Source: Haloarchaeobius litoreus
Lineage (GTDB): Archaea > Halobacteriota > Halobacteria > Halobacteriales > Natrialbaceae
Reading direction: 5' to 3'
Assembly (NCBI RefSeq): GCF_024495425.1
Contig: NZ_JANHJR010000003.1
Span: 434,001 to 498,000 of the forward strand
DNA: 64,000 nt
Shown here piece after piece: positions 1 to 9,114 of the stretch. The notes under the pieces were generated by a model. That model saw nothing but the letters and a program-made list of their open reading frames with translations, had not been told where the DNA came from and did no database searches. The position numbers and the translations under genes are program-made. Numbering within the stretch: the stretch's first letter is position 1; every line of letters starts with the position of its first letter.

Positions 1-822
1 CGCGGCGCTGGCCTCGTCCTCCCCGCTGTCGTCCTCGCGTCCACCGCTCGACGGTGCTTGCGAACGGGACTGCGTCGGTGCCTCGAACGTCGGTCTGTCC
101 TCGGGGTCGGCCTCACCGACGAGGCGCGCCGCGAGGTAGCGGTACGCCCGGGAGGCGGGGCTCTTGGGGTCGTGGACGACCAGCGGCGTCCCCGCGTAGA
201 CGCTCTCCCGCACCGTCGGGTCCTCGGGGATGGTGACCAGCAGCGGGACGTCGAGTTTCTCCGCGATTCCCTCGTGGTCGATGTCGCCCGACGGCCGCGT
301 GCGGGTGAGGACGAGTCCGGCGATGGTGCCGCCGGCCCGGTCGGCCAGGTCACAGGTCTTCTGGGCGTCCTGTACCGATGCCGGCTCGGGCGTCGAGACG
401 AGCACGACGGCGTCGGCCAGCCCGAGCGGGAGCACCGTCTCGTGGCTGACGCCGGCACCGACGTCCAAGAGGACGTAGTCGAACTGCTCGCGGAGTTCCG
501 TCACGACGTCCCGGAGGTTCTCCGTCTTGACGGACGCGTAGCTGTCGAGCTCGATACCGCTCGGGACCGCCCAGATCCCGTCCGCGAGCTCGTACGTCGC
601 CTCCGTCACGTCGGCCTCGCCAGCGAGGACCTGGTGGAGCGTCGTGTCCTCCGGCGAGAGGCTCACGAATCCGGCCAGGTTCGCCATGCCCAGGTCGACG
701 TCGACGATCACGACGCGGTTGCCCGCCCCCGCGAGCGCAGTGCCCAGGTTCACCGTCGTCGTGGTCTTGCCCACGCCGCCTTTGCCGCTGGCGATGGCGT
801 ACACCGTCTCCTGCGTGTTCAT
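1..822 (-). CDS. MinD/ParA-type P-loop ATPase, 3' end outside window
   Basis: The ATG at 822 opens a frame that stays open to base 1, so 274 residues are visible and the C terminus lies beyond the window. Residues 14-20 form the deviant Walker A motif KGGVGKT of the SIMIBI/MinD class, followed by a DVDLGMANL segment typical of MinD. In this family ATP drives dimerisation and often membrane association, for positioning of cellular structures. Haloarchaea carry several MinD paralogues and I cannot say which role this one has. After about residue 230 the chain becomes an acidic, Ser/Gly-rich tail, probably disordered. The gene is divergent from aRF1. A TATA-like element lies 26-35 bases upstream of the ATG. 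Confidence 0.9.
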   Translation of the reverse strand, partial: MNTQETVYAIASGKGGVGKTTTTVNLGTALAGAGNRVVIVDVDLGMANLAGFVSLSPEDTTLHQVLAGEADVTEATYELADGIWAVPSGIELDSYASVKTENLRDVVTELREQFDYVLLDVGAGVSHETVLPLGLADAVVLVSTPEPASVQDAQKTCDLADRAGGTIAGLVLTRTRPSGDIDHEGIAEKLDVPLLVTIPEDPTVRESVYAGTPLVVHDPKSPASRAYRYLAARLVGEADPEDRPTFEAPTQSRSQAPSSGGREDDSGEDEASAA

Positions 823-847
823 GTATCTCGGATAGAGTCACGGACGA

Positions 848-857
848 CTAATAAAAC
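848..857 (-). promoter_or_regulatory. TATA box of the MinD-type gene
   Basis: On the minus strand this reads GTTTTATTAG, 26-35 bases upstream of the ATG at 822. This is the distance expected for a leaderless or nearly leaderless haloarchaeal transcript. Confidence 0.5.
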
Positions 858-890
858 ATGAAGCCACGGCTCCGGAGTGTCGAGCAGGCG

Positions 891-925
891 GCAATCACCG
901 CACACCCCGGGGGTTGCCGCACACC
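891..925. promoter_or_regulatory. Hairpin in the divergent minD/prf1 spacer
   Basis: GCGGCAA and TTGCCGC form a 7-bp inverted repeat inside the 261-bp spacer between two divergent genes. With no convergent gene end here it is unlikely to be a terminator. It may be an operator or a leader structure. No coding sequence is visible in the spacer. Confidence 0.3.
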
Positions 926-1050
926 CGCCTCGGCCGCCGGGGCGACCGTCGTCAGGTCACGCCGGCCCTGGCCGCCCGCTCGTACATAAACCGTGGCCCG
1001 GCGTACGACTGAGAACCCGCCGCACGCGATAGTCTGCCGTGCAAGGAACA

Positions 1051-1060
1051 GTTACTTACC
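1051..1060 (+). promoter_or_regulatory. TATA box of the aRF1 gene
   Basis: GTTACTTACC lies 24-33 bases before the ATG at 1084, fitting a leaderless transcript and supporting that start over an upstream in-frame codon at 1039. Confidence 0.45.
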
Positions 1061-1083
1061 GCCTGCGGGGCCTAGAACCGCCA

Positions 1084-2325
1084 ATGAGTCAGCAGGAGGG
1101 CGAGGAGTCCGACCGCAAGAAGTACGAGTTCCGGAGGGTTATCGAGGAACTCGACGACTACGAGGGGTCGGGAACACAGCTCGTCACCATCTACGTCCCC
1201 GAGGACCGGCGGATCAGCGACGTGGTCGCCCACGTCACACAGGAGCATAGCGAGGCGTCCAACATCAAGTCGAAGCAGACCCGCACGAACGTCCAGGACG
1301 CGCTCACCAGCATCAAGGACCGGCTGCGGTACTACGACAACCCGCCCGAGAACGGCATGGTGCTGTTCTCCGGCGCGGTCAACTCCGGCGGCGGCCAGAC
1401 CGACATGGTCACGAAGGTGCTCGAATCGCCGCCCCAGTCCGTCGAGTCGTTCCGCTACCACTGCGACTCGGCGTTCCTCACCGAGCCGCTGGAGCACATG
1501 CTCGCGGACAAGGGCCTCTACGGCCTCATCGTGCTCGACCGGCGCGAGGCCAACGTCGGCTGGCTCCGGGGCAAGCGCGTCGAGCCCGTCAAGTCCGCCT
1601 CCTCGCTCGTCCCGGGCAAGCAGCGCAAGGGTGGCCAGTCCGCCCAGCGTTTCGCCCGCCTCCGTCTCGAGGCAATCGACAACTTCTACCAGGAGGTCGC
1701 GGAGATGGCGAACGACCTGTTCGTCCCCGAGCGCCACGAGCTCCAGGGTGTGCTCGTCGGTGGTCCCTCCCCGACGAAGGACGAGTTCCTCGACGGCGAC
1801 TACCTCCACCACGAGCTCCAGGACAAGGTGCTGGGCAAGTTCGACGTGGCCTACACCGACGAGTCCGGCCTCTACGACCTCGTCGACGCCGCCGACGACG
1901 TGCTCGCCGACGCGGAGATCATGGAGGACAAGGACCTGATGAACGAGTTCTTCAAGCAGCTCCACGACGGCAACAAGGCCACATACGGCTTCGAGCCCAC
2001 CCGCGAGAACCTCGTCATGGGGTCGGTCGAGACGCTGCTCATCTCCGAGGACCTCCGCAAAGACGTCGTCACCTACGACTGCCCCGACGGCACCGAGGAG
2101 TACGAGCTCATCGACTCCCGCAAGAACACGCCGACCCACACCTGCGACGACGGCACCGAGGCCGAGGTGCAGGAGCGCGAGGACGCCATCGAGTTCCTCA
2201 TGAACATCGCCGACCAGCGCGGCACCGAGACGAAGTTCATCTCCACCGACTTCGAGAAGGGCGACCAGCTCTACAACGCCTTCGGCGGCATCTCGGGCCT
2301 GCTGCGGTACTCTACGGGAGTCTAA
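1084..2325 (+). CDS. prf1: Peptide chain release factor aRF1
   Basis: The product of 413 residues is the archaeal class I release factor, which recognises all three stop codons in the ribosomal A site and triggers hydrolysis of peptidyl-tRNA. Domain 1 carries NIKS at residues 60-63 (stop-codon decoding). The central domain carries GGQ at 183-185 inside a basic stretch (peptidyl-tRNA hydrolysis). The C-terminal acidic domain corresponds to the eRF3/ABCE1-binding region of eRF1. Length and motif spacing are normal for the family. The ATG at 1084 is preferred to the in-frame codon at 1039 because the TATA-like box lies about 30 bases upstream of 1084 and the extra 15 residues do not look conserved. 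Cytosolic, single-gene unit. Confidence 0.97.
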   Translation: MSQQEGEESDRKKYEFRRVIEELDDYEGSGTQLVTIYVPEDRRISDVVAHVTQEHSEASNIKSKQTRTNVQDALTSIKDRLRYYDNPPENGMVLFSGAVNSGGGQTDMVTKVLESPPQSVESFRYHCDSAFLTEPLEHMLADKGLYGLIVLDRREANVGWLRGKRVEPVKSASSLVPGKQRKGGQSAQRFARLRLEAIDNFYQEVAEMANDLFVPERHELQGVLVGGPSPTKDEFLDGDYLHHELQDKVLGKFDVAYTDESGLYDLVDAADDVLADAEIMEDKDLMNEFFKQLHDGNKATYGFEPTRENLVMGSVETLLISEDLRKDVVTYDCPDGTEEYELIDSRKNTPTHTCDDGTEAEVQEREDAIEFLMNIADQRGTETKFISTDFEKGDQLYNAFGGISGLLRYSTGV

Positions 2326-2369
2326 ATCTCTGCAGAAGACATTTACGGGGATTGGTCATCGTCGGTGAT

Positions 2370-2966
2370 ATGAACCGACGCTCGGTGATTGCTGCTGGTA
2401 TTTCTTCCCTGTCAGCCGTTGGACTATCCGGGTGTCTGTGGAACACCGGAGGCAGTTCGAAGATTCGGCTCGAATCCGAGCCGATGACCCAGTCTGACGT
2501 CTGCTCGTGGCCGTTGAGAGCGGTCGAGAACGTCGATAGGAGGCATATCGGTCCTGTTGAAGAAGCGATCGAGACTGGGAACGCGACCGGCGACTACGCC
2601 TTCGAAGAGGCACTGTTCGTCAGCAACGAGACGAACTACTTCTACATCGACATCACGATTACCGGCGACGACGAAGCGGAGTACAGTGTCGAACACGCAT
2701 TCGACACGCAGGAGCAGTTCTGCGAATTCACCCTCGACCGGCTCGTCCACTCCGTGGACCCGGTATCGGTCGATATCGAGGTTCTGGAGACGCTACGGAC
2801 GACGATTCGAGACGGCACGTTCGAGTCGGAGCCACCGAGCGACGCTGCCGAAGCGACCGTCGAATACCTCCGCAACACCGTCGGGACGCTGTTTGAGGAC
2901 GAGTTCTTCGTCGAACTCGACGACCAGTACTACCACATCCACTACCACTGGAAATCGGGCGAGTGA
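2370..2966 (+). CDS. Tat-exported lipoprotein of unknown function
   Basis: A 198-residue protein beginning with a twin-arginine signal (RR at residues 3-4), a short hydrophobic stretch and a lipobox LSGC with Cys22, so it is predicted to be exported folded and lipid-anchored outside the membrane. The mature part is acidic with alternating charged and aromatic residues and no motif I recognise. The ATG at 2370 is chosen because it places the RR motif at the N terminus and lies 22-29 bases after ATTTACGG (2341-2348). An upstream in-frame GTG would add six residues that spoil the signal. Codons are less extremely G+C-rich than in neighbouring genes, so recent transfer is possible but unproven. 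Confidence 0.75.
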   Translation: MNRRSVIAAGISSLSAVGLSGCLWNTGGSSKIRLESEPMTQSDVCSWPLRAVENVDRRHIGPVEEAIETGNATGDYAFEEALFVSNETNYFYIDITITGDDEAEYSVEHAFDTQEQFCEFTLDRLVHSVDPVSVDIEVLETLRTTIRDGTFESEPPSDAAEATVEYLRNTVGTLFEDEFFVELDDQYYHIHYHWKSGE

Positions 2967-3010
2967 CCACCCATCAACGGTAAGTCGGTCCACACCGACG
3001 AGTCTGACGA

Positions 3011-3775
3011 ATGGTCGACGACCTGGCACGGACGCTGCACCGCCGCAGCGACCTGCTCGCGTTGCTGGTCGCGGAACCGCTCGCCAAACGCGAACTGGAG
3101 GAGCGCGTCGACGCCTCCCGGTCCACCATCGACCGGGGCATCCGCGACCTCGAAGCGGTCGGGCTGGTCGAGCGGACGAACGGCGGCTACGCGGCGACCG
3201 TCTCGGGCCGGCTCGCTGCGGAGTCACGGGCGGCACACGTCGCCGAACTCGACGGCGTGGACCGCGCCGGGCCGCTGCTCGACCTGCTGGACGACGGCGG
3301 CGAACTCGGACGCGAGATGCTGGCCGGCGTCGAGGTCGAGCGGGCCGAACCGCCGTCGCCGGCCGCGCCGCTGGAACGACTGAAGGAGACCATCCGCCGG
3401 TCCGACCGCTACCTGGGGATGTCGGCGATGGACACCGGGACGGGTTTCGGTCAGTTCTTCCACGACCAGGTGGTCGAGGAGGGACTCGACCTCTCCTTCG
3501 TGTTCACCCGCGAGATGGCCGCTCATCTGGAGTCGAATCTCGGCGACAAGATACCCCCCATGGGGCAGGCCGGCTTCGAGATGTGCGTGGTCGACCACCT
3601 CCCGTTCGGTCTCGGCGTCGGCTTCGCCGACGACTGGGCGATGGCCGTAGTCCTCGTCTACGGCCCGTCGTCCAGACTCGCCGGCATCCTGTTCAACGAG
3701 AACCCGGCCGCCGTCGCCTGGGCGACCGAGGTGTTCGACAGGTACAGCGCGCGTGCCGAGAGTCGTCCCCCGTAG
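3011..3775 (+). CDS. Winged-helix regulator, COG4742/FilR1-middle-domain type
   Basis: A 254-residue cytosolic protein. Residues about 8-70 form a winged helix with a clear recognition-helix segment (SRSTIDRGIRDLE). Residues about 105-245 match the haloarchaeal C-terminal sensor domain formerly called DUF1724 and seen in methanogen FilR1. Such proteins are predicted transcription factors, and ligands are mostly unknown. It is transcribed alone between an exported lipoprotein and a convergent zinc-ribbon gene, so the context gives no target. The frameshifted gene at 42.0-42.8 kb has the same architecture and serves as an internal comparison. Confidence 0.8.
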   Translation: MVDDLARTLHRRSDLLALLVAEPLAKRELEERVDASRSTIDRGIRDLEAVGLVERTNGGYAATVSGRLAAESRAAHVAELDGVDRAGPLLDLLDDGGELGREMLAGVEVERAEPPSPAAPLERLKETIRRSDRYLGMSAMDTGTGFGQFFHDQVVEEGLDLSFVFTREMAAHLESNLGDKIPPMGQAGFEMCVVDHLPFGLGVGFADDWAMAVVLVYGPSSRLAGILFNENPAAVAWATEVFDRYSARAESRPP

Positions 3776-3898
3776 TCCGTCGACGACCTGCCCCGTCTGG
3801 CCGCATCGCGCGGCGCTGGTTGCTATGGCGAGTGCCGAAGTAGCGTTACCTGCCGACGGGGGCGCTCACCGGCCGAGTTCCGGTACAAAAAAGCTTCG

Positions 3899-4291
3899 TC
3901 AACCCATGAGCTGTTCGAGTTGACTGCGGCGGCGTCCGATGGCGACCGTGGGCTTCAGGCCCGTGTCGGCCTCCAGCTCCTCGAGGACGAGCATCGGGTC
4001 CACCCCTCGGTCCTCGACGTGTTCGAGCAGCGTCTCGATCTTCGACCGGTTCAGCGCGAGCGAGGAGAGCAGGCCGACCACGAGCGCCATCTCGACGGCG
4101 GCCTCCTCGTCGACGTCGAACGCCTCGCTGACCGCGGTGAGGTCCGCGTCCTCGTCGGGCGACTCGACGGCATAGACATTCAGACAGGACGTGCAGATAG
4201 CCGCCGCAGAGCCGTTTCCGGGTGCGAACTCGGAGACGTCGTCGGGGACGGCGAACGCGACCGTATCAGAGCGACAGTTCGAACATTGCAT
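3899..4291 (-). CDS. Small zinc-ribbon protein, probably DUF6276 family
   Basis: A 130-residue acidic cytosolic protein with CSNC near the N terminus and CTSC about 30 residues later, a four-cysteine zinc ribbon, followed by a helical domain. It resembles the haloarchaeal family I know as DUF6276, whose function is unknown. The ATG at 4291 is preferred to a GTG three codons upstream because it places the first CxxC immediately after the start, as in the family. It converges with the regulator at 3.0-3.8 kb and lies just downstream of atpD on the same strand, about 40 bases away, so read-through with atpD is possible. Confidence 0.65.
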   Translation of the reverse strand: MQCSNCRSDTVAFAVPDDVSEFAPGNGSAAAICTSCLNVYAVESPDEDADLTAVSEAFDVDEEAAVEMALVVGLLSSLALNRSKIETLLEHVEDRGVDPMLVLEELEADTGLKPTVAIGRRRSQLEQLMG

Positions 4292-4333
4292 ACGCCCCAC
4301 AAGGGAGGGGCACCTCTAAAAGCTAGGCAGGAA

Positions 4334-5017
4334 TCAGTCCGCGCTGACGGCCTCTCGCTCGCGCTCCGCCTCGGCCTCGAGTTCGGCCTCCTCGGCCTCC
4401 TTCTTGTCCTTGATCTTCTTCATGCGGAAGATCTCCTCGCGCTCCTGCTCCTCGAGCTTCTGCTCGATGAACTCCTGGTTCTCCCGGAGGTCGGGCAGGA
4501 GCTTGAACTCCAGTGCGTTGACGCGGCGCTTGGTCGTCTCGATCTCGGTGAGCATCTTCTTCATCGCCGTCTCGACCTCCGCGGCGAGGATGATGCTCTC
4601 CAGCAGTTCCTCGTAGGCCTCGGCGGCCTCGTCGATGCGGGCGGACGTGCCGAGGACGCCGTAGCCACGCTCGCCGAGGGACTTCTTCACCTTCGAGGAC
4701 TCGATCTGCGGGACGACCACGCCCATGATGTTCTTCGACTCGGTGGTGATCTCCGGGTGCTCCTTCAGCGCTGCCGCAGCCCCACGGACCGCGACGTCGC
4801 CCTCCATGGCACGGGCCATGTTGATCTTCTTCTGGGCGGTGTCGTAGTCCGACTCCAGGTTCGAACGGACGTCCTGTGCCTCGTCGAGGATGTCCATGAA
4901 CTCCATGATGAGGCCGTCGCGCTTCTGCTCCAGCGTGTCGTGGCCCCGCTCGGACAACTCGATGCGGTCCTCGATCGCCATCAAGTTCTTCCGGGTGGGC
5001 TTGACGTCCTTGGCCAT
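4334..5017 (-). CDS. atpD: A-type ATP synthase subunit D
   Basis: A 227-residue coiled-coil protein forming the central stalk with subunit F, transmitting rotation between the c ring and the A3B3 head. The N terminus ([15 protein letters not shown]) and the long heptad-rich N- and C-terminal helices are characteristic of NtpD/AtpD. The last 40 residues are very rich in Glu, Lys and Ala. It belongs to the ATP synthase locus but is separated from atpB by about 580 bases holding a divergent gene pair. A TATA-like sequence about 35 bases upstream suggests that it can be transcribed from its own promoter. Confidence 0.95.
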   Translation of the reverse strand: MAKDVKPTRKNLMAIEDRIELSERGHDTLEQKRDGLIMEFMDILDEAQDVRSNLESDYDTAQKKINMARAMEGDVAVRGAAAALKEHPEITTESKNIMGVVVPQIESSKVKKSLGERGYGVLGTSARIDEAAEAYEELLESIILAAEVETAMKKMLTEIETTKRRVNALEFKLLPDLRENQEFIEQKLEEQEREEIFRMKKIKDKKEAEEAELEAEAEREREAVSAD

Positions 5018-5089
5018 TAGGGGAGGCTTGCGCGGCCAGCCTGTTAACCCTTTACGATTGGTCCCGCGTGCGAGCGCGTGAGACCGGCC

Positions 5090-5308
5090 CTAGCCGAGGA
5101 ACAGGTCGGCGAGGTCGCCGTCGGAGGTCCCCTTGTACAGCTCGGAGTAGCCGCAGTTCACACAGGAGATGACCTTGAACCGACGGTTCTGGATGTCGAA
5201 CATCTTCGAGAGGCCGGAGCCGGTCGTCGATATCTGGTCGATCTCGGTCTCGCGGTGACCGCACTTCGGACAGCCGTCGTCGTAGTCGTCTGTGGTCGGA
5301 GGGCACAT
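5090..5308 (-). CDS. Small zinc-ribbon nucleic-acid-binding-type protein
   Basis: A 72-residue protein with CPKCGH and CVNCGY, a four-cysteine zinc ribbon, around a basic middle segment. Similar stand-alone ribbons (COG3478 type) are annotated as putative nucleic-acid-binding proteins, with no proven role. The ATG at 5308 is chosen because it lies 26-34 bases downstream of an AT-rich core. The frame extends upstream to 5449 but the extra residues look non-coding and overlap the divergent small gene. It sits inside the ATP synthase locus on the same strand as atpD, 72 bases upstream of it. Confidence 0.8.
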   Translation of the reverse strand: MCPPTTDDYDDGCPKCGHRETEIDQISTTGSGLSKMFDIQNRRFKVISCVNCGYSELYKGTSDGDLADLFLG

Positions 5309-5333
5309 GCTCCCATCTACCGGCTCGTTCCCT

Positions 5334-5343
5334 GAATATTTTG
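5334..5343. promoter_or_regulatory. Shared AT core between two divergent genes
   Basis: GAATATTTTG reads CAAAATATTC on the other strand. It lies 26-35 bases before the minus-strand ATG at 5308 and 32-41 bases before the plus-strand ATG at 5375. With only 66 bases between the two starts and no other AT-rich stretch, one box may serve both directions. Confidence 0.4.
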
Positions 5344-5374
5344 TCACCTCCGGTGAAAAGACGACCGTGCAACC

Positions 5375-5539
5375 ATGACCGGGCTGTTCGTCCTCCTGAT
5401 ACTCCTGTTCGCCGTCGTCGGCCCGCTGGTGCTCTATGCCGTCATCCAATCCGAGACGACGGGTAACGAGGTGCTGGACCGCAGCGAGGCCGCGCGCCGG
5501 GTTCGCAACGACACCGACGACGGCGACCGCCGGGAGTGA
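5375..5539 (+). CDS. Single-helix membrane peptide, 54 residues
   Basis: ATG at 5375, TGA at 5537-5539. The peptide has one long hydrophobic helix (residues about 3-24, FVLLILLFAVVGPLVLYAV), then an acidic and basic soluble tail ending DDGDRRE. No family recognised. Third codon positions are nearly all G or C, supporting real coding. It is the only plus-strand gene inside the ATP synthase locus and shares an AT-rich promoter core with the zinc-ribbon gene. Whether it acts on the ATP synthase is unknown; location alone suggests the question. Confidence 0.6.
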   Translation: MTGLFVLLILLFAVVGPLVLYAVIQSETTGNEVLDRSEAARRVRNDTDDGDRRE

Positions 5540-5599
5540 CCGGCCGCGCCGCTGGCGGGTGGTCGAGACGAGAGTGAGAGAGAGAAACGCCGTCCGGAC

Positions 5600-7015
5600 T
5601 CAGGCCTCGACGGCCTCGGCCTCGGTGTCTTCCTGGTAGTACTTCTCGATGAGCTCCTCGTCGACACGGTTGAGCTCCGTCTTCGGGAGCGTCGAGAGGA
5701 GGTCCCAGCCGATGTTCAGCGTCTCGTCGATGTTGCGGTTCGTGTCGAAGCCCTGGTCGACGAACTCGGACTCGAACTGGTCGGCGAAGTCGAGGTACTT
5801 GTTGTCACGCTCGGACAGCGCCTCGCGACCGACGATGTTCACGAGGTCGCGCAGGTCCCGACCCTCCGCGTACGCGGCGTAGAGCTGGTCGGAGACCCCC
5901 CCGTGGTCCGCACGGGTGAGACCCTCGCCGATACCGTCGTCCATCAGCCGGGAGAGGCTGGGCAGGACGTTGATCGGCGGCTTCAGTCCCTGGCTCTCCA
6001 GGTCGCGGTCCATCATGATCTGGCCCTCGGTGATGTACCCGGTCAGGTCCGGGATCGGGTGCGTGTCGTCGTCACCCGGCATCGTGAGGATGGGGATCTG
6101 CGTGATGGAGCCCTCGACGCCCTTCAGGCGACCGGCGCGCTCGTACAGCTGGGCGAGGTCGGTGTACATGTAGCCGGGGTAGCCACGGCGGCCCGGCACC
6201 TCCTCGCGTGCGGCACCGATCTCGCGCAGTGCCTCACAGTAGTTGGTCATGTCCGTCAGGATGACGAGCACGTGGTACCCCTTGTCGAAGGCGAGGTACT
6301 CCGCGGTCGTCAGTGCGAGCCGCGGCGTGACCGTCCGCTCGACTGCGGGGTCGTCCGCGAGGTTCATGAAGACGACGGAGCGTTCCAGCGCACCGGTGCG
6401 CTCGAAGTCGGCCATGAACTCGTTCGCCTCCTCGGCGGTGATACCCATCGCACCGAAGACGACTGCGAACTCGGAGCCGTCCTCGTCCTCCTCGCCCTCG
6501 TCCTCCTCCGGCACGGTCGCCTGCCGGGCGATCTGGAGTGCGAGGTCGTTGTGCGGCAGGCCGGACGCCGAGAAGATCGGCAGCTTCTGGCCGCGCACCA
6601 GCGTGTTCATGCCGTCGATGGCGGAGACACCCGTCTGGATGAACTCCTCGGGGTACTCGCGAGCGTACGGGTTGATCGCCGCGCCGACGATGTCCCGACG
6701 CTCGTCGGGGACGATGTCCGGCCCGCCGTCGATGGGGTTGCCGGAGCCGTCGAGCACCCGCCCGAGGAGGTCCTCGGTGACGGGCATCTTCATCGTCTCG
6801 CCCATGAACCGGACGGACGACTTCGTGTCGATACCCTCGGTCCCCTCGAACACCTGGATGGCCACGAGGCCACTGCTGGATTCGAGGATCTGACCGCGCT
6901 TGATGTCGCCGTTCGGGGTCTCGATCTCGACGATCTCGTCGTACCCGATGTCCTCGTCGACCTCGGCGAACACCAGCGGACCGCTGATCTCCGTGATTGT
7001 CTGATACTCCTTCAT
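5600..7015 (-). CDS. atpB: A-type ATP synthase subunit B
   Basis: A 471-residue non-catalytic nucleotide-binding subunit alternating with subunit A in the head hexamer. It keeps the F/V/A-type fold ([12 protein letters not shown] beta-barrel start, [15 protein letters not shown] in place of a true P-loop, [22 protein letters not shown]). An acidic insertion [13 protein letters not shown] follows the pseudo-P-loop, typical of halophiles. It starts 3 bases after the atpA stop and is the last gene of the contiguous atpHIKECFAB operon. Confidence 0.97.
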   Translation of the reverse strand: MKEYQTITEISGPLVFAEVDEDIGYDEIVEIETPNGDIKRGQILESSSGLVAIQVFEGTEGIDTKSSVRFMGETMKMPVTEDLLGRVLDGSGNPIDGGPDIVPDERRDIVGAAINPYAREYPEEFIQTGVSAIDGMNTLVRGQKLPIFSASGLPHNDLALQIARQATVPEEDEGEEDEDGSEFAVVFGAMGITAEEANEFMADFERTGALERSVVFMNLADDPAVERTVTPRLALTTAEYLAFDKGYHVLVILTDMTNYCEALREIGAAREEVPGRRGYPGYMYTDLAQLYERAGRLKGVEGSITQIPILTMPGDDDTHPIPDLTGYITEGQIMMDRDLESQGLKPPINVLPSLSRLMDDGIGEGLTRADHGGVSDQLYAAYAEGRDLRDLVNIVGREALSERDNKYLDFADQFESEFVDQGFDTNRNIDETLNIGWDLLSTLPKTELNRVDEELIEKYYQEDTEAEAVEA

Positions 7016-7017
7016 TG

Positions 7018-8787
7018 TTAGTACAGCTCCCGGAGCTGCTCCGTGATGTTGGCTTCGAGTTCCTCGGTGAACTCCTCGGCCTCGTCGTCCTCAGTCGTCG
7101 CGATGCGGTTCAGCTGCGGTGCCGCGTCGATGTTCTGGATCTCCTCGACCGGCACGCCTGCGTCGAGTGCCTCGAAGGCCTCGTCGTTGAAGTGCTTGAT
7201 CGCCGTGAGGATCCCGTAGGTCTTCTCCGGCGGACAGTACTGGTCGACCTCGATGAACGCGTTCTGCTGGAGCCACGCCTCGCGCAGGTAGCGCGCGACC
7301 TCGAGCGTGAGCTGCTGGTCCGGCGGCAGGGCGTCCTTGCCGACGAGCTGGACGATCTCCTGGAGCTCGCCCTCCTCGTCGAGGGTGTCGACCGCCCACT
7401 GGCGCACCTCGGGGTAGTCCTCTGCGACGTTCTCTCGGTACCAGGGGTCGAGCTGGTCCTGGTACAGCGAGTACGACTCGGTCCAGTTGATGGCGGGGAA
7501 GTGCCGACGCTCGGCGAGGTCGGCGTCCAGCGCCCAGAACGTCTTCACGATGCGCAGCGTGTTCTGGGTGACCGGCTCGGAGAAGTCACCGCCCGGCGGC
7601 GAGACCGCCCCGATGACCGAGATCGAGCCCTCGGTGCCGTTGATGTTCTCGAAGTAGCCGGCGCGCTCGTAGAACTGCGAGAGGCGCGCGGCGAGGTACG
7701 CGGGGTAGCCCTCCTCACCGGGCATCTCCTCCAGCCGGGAGGAGATCTCGCGCATGGCCTCCGCCCACCGGGAGGTGGAGTCGGCCATCAGCGCGACGTC
7801 GTAGCCCATGTCGCGGTAGAACTCGGCGATGGTGATGCCCGTGTACACACAGGACTCACGCGCCGCCACCGGCATGTTCGACGTGTTCGCGATGAGGCAG
7901 GTCCGGGCCATCAGCGCGTTCCCGGTCTGGGGGTCCGGCAGGTCCGGGAAGTCGTCGATGACCTCCGTCATCTCGTTGCCGCGCTCGCCACAACCGATGT
8001 AGACGACGATGTCCGCGTCCGAGAACTTCGCCAGGCTCTGTTGCGTGACGGTCTTCCCGGAGCCGAACGGGCCCGGAATCGCGGCCGTCCCGCCCTTCGC
8101 GAGCGGGAACAGGCCGTCGAGGATGCGCTGACCCGAGATCAGCGGCGTCGTCGGCGTCTGCTTGTCCGCGCTCGGGCGCGGCGACCGGACGGGCCACTCC
8201 TGGCGCATCTGGATCTCTTCGCCGCTGTCCAGCTCGGCGACCGTGTCCTCGACGGTGAAGTTGCCCGCCTCGATGGCGGTGACCTCGCCGCCCTCCGACC
8301 CCGGCGGCACCATGACCTTGTGGTCGATGGTGACGGTCTCCTCGACGATGCCGACCACGTCCCCAGGTTCGACCTCGTCGCCGACCTCGACGGCGGGCTC
8401 GAACTCCCAGGTCCGCTCCAGGTCGATACCCGGCGCGTCGACACCGCGGTCGAGGAACGCAGAGTTCATCTTCTCCTGCAGAACGTCGAGCGGGCGCTGG
8501 ACGCCGTCGTAGATGGTGTCCAGCATGCCCGGCCCGAGGTCCACGGAGAGCGGCTCGCCCGTGTTCTCGACGGGTTCGCCCGGCGCGACCGCCGAGGTCT
8601 CCTCGTACACCTGTATCGTGGACAGGTTCCCTTCGATCTCGATGACCTCGCCCATCAGGCCCTCGTCACCGACGTAGACGACGTCGTTCATCTTGGCCCC
8701 GAGGTCCGTGGCGGTCACGACCGGACCGCTCACGCTCTCGATGACGCCGTCCTCGCGAACGGCCTCCGAATCTGTTGCTTGGCTCAT
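7018..8787 (-). CDS. atpA: A-type ATP synthase catalytic subunit A
   Basis: A 589-residue catalytic subunit that makes or hydrolyses ATP. The Walker A motif GPFGSGKT is at residues 239-246, preceded by the non-homologous insertion region typical of A/V-type A subunits (residues about 110-205). [19 protein letters not shown] is also conserved. There is no intein, and length is normal. It starts 3 bases after the atpF stop and ends 2 bases before the atpB start, so translation of the three genes is probably coupled. Confidence 0.97.
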   Translation of the reverse strand: MSQATDSEAVREDGVIESVSGPVVTATDLGAKMNDVVYVGDEGLMGEVIEIEGNLSTIQVYEETSAVAPGEPVENTGEPLSVDLGPGMLDTIYDGVQRPLDVLQEKMNSAFLDRGVDAPGIDLERTWEFEPAVEVGDEVEPGDVVGIVEETVTIDHKVMVPPGSEGGEVTAIEAGNFTVEDTVAELDSGEEIQMRQEWPVRSPRPSADKQTPTTPLISGQRILDGLFPLAKGGTAAIPGPFGSGKTVTQQSLAKFSDADIVVYIGCGERGNEMTEVIDDFPDLPDPQTGNALMARTCLIANTSNMPVAARESCVYTGITIAEFYRDMGYDVALMADSTSRWAEAMREISSRLEEMPGEEGYPAYLAARLSQFYERAGYFENINGTEGSISVIGAVSPPGGDFSEPVTQNTLRIVKTFWALDADLAERRHFPAINWTESYSLYQDQLDPWYRENVAEDYPEVRQWAVDTLDEEGELQEIVQLVGKDALPPDQQLTLEVARYLREAWLQQNAFIEVDQYCPPEKTYGILTAIKHFNDEAFEALDAGVPVEEIQNIDAAPQLNRIATTEDDEAEEFTEELEANITEQLRELY

Positions 8788-8790
8788 GTA

Positions 8791-9114
8791 TCAGTCTTCC
8801 TCCATCAGGTCGATACCGATGGCACGCTTGATCTGTTGGCGCAGTCCGCTGCTCCCGGCGTCTCCGCCGACCGTGACGAACGTCGGTTCGACGCTCGTCT
8901 CGACGACGGCCCGTGGGTCACGCGAGAGGTAGTCGAGGTCGTCGGCGTGCATCACGACGATTCCGACGCCCTCCTCCCGTGCGACCGTCCGCACCGCGTC
9001 GTCCAGCTCCTCCGACTTCTCCTCCGGCGTGACGTTCTCGAACCGCCGAACGCCAGCCAGCCGGAAGCCGGTCGTGAACTCCGGACTGCCGATGACAGCT
9101 ATCTCCTGGCTCAT
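8791..9114 (-). CDS. atpF: A-type ATP synthase subunit F
   Basis: A 107-residue central-stalk subunit. The start MSQEIAVIGSPEFTTGFRLAG matches NtpF/AtpF, which adopts a Rossmann-like fold and binds subunit D. The ATG at 9114 overlaps the atpC stop codon (ATGA), giving the expected length. The same frame continues open far upstream, antisense-like within atpC, but this is a shadow. Confidence 0.95.
   Translation of the reverse strand: MSQEIAVIGSPEFTTGFRLAGVRRFENVTPEEKSEELDDAVRTVAREEGVGIVVMHADDLDYLSRDPRAVVETSVEPTFVTVGGDAGSSGLRQQIKRAIGIDLMEED

Noticed and set aside
58-861. Long plus-strand frame across the MinD-type gene
   Set aside because: It is the antisense shadow of the minus-strand ATPase, with an arginine- and valine-rich composition and no domain.
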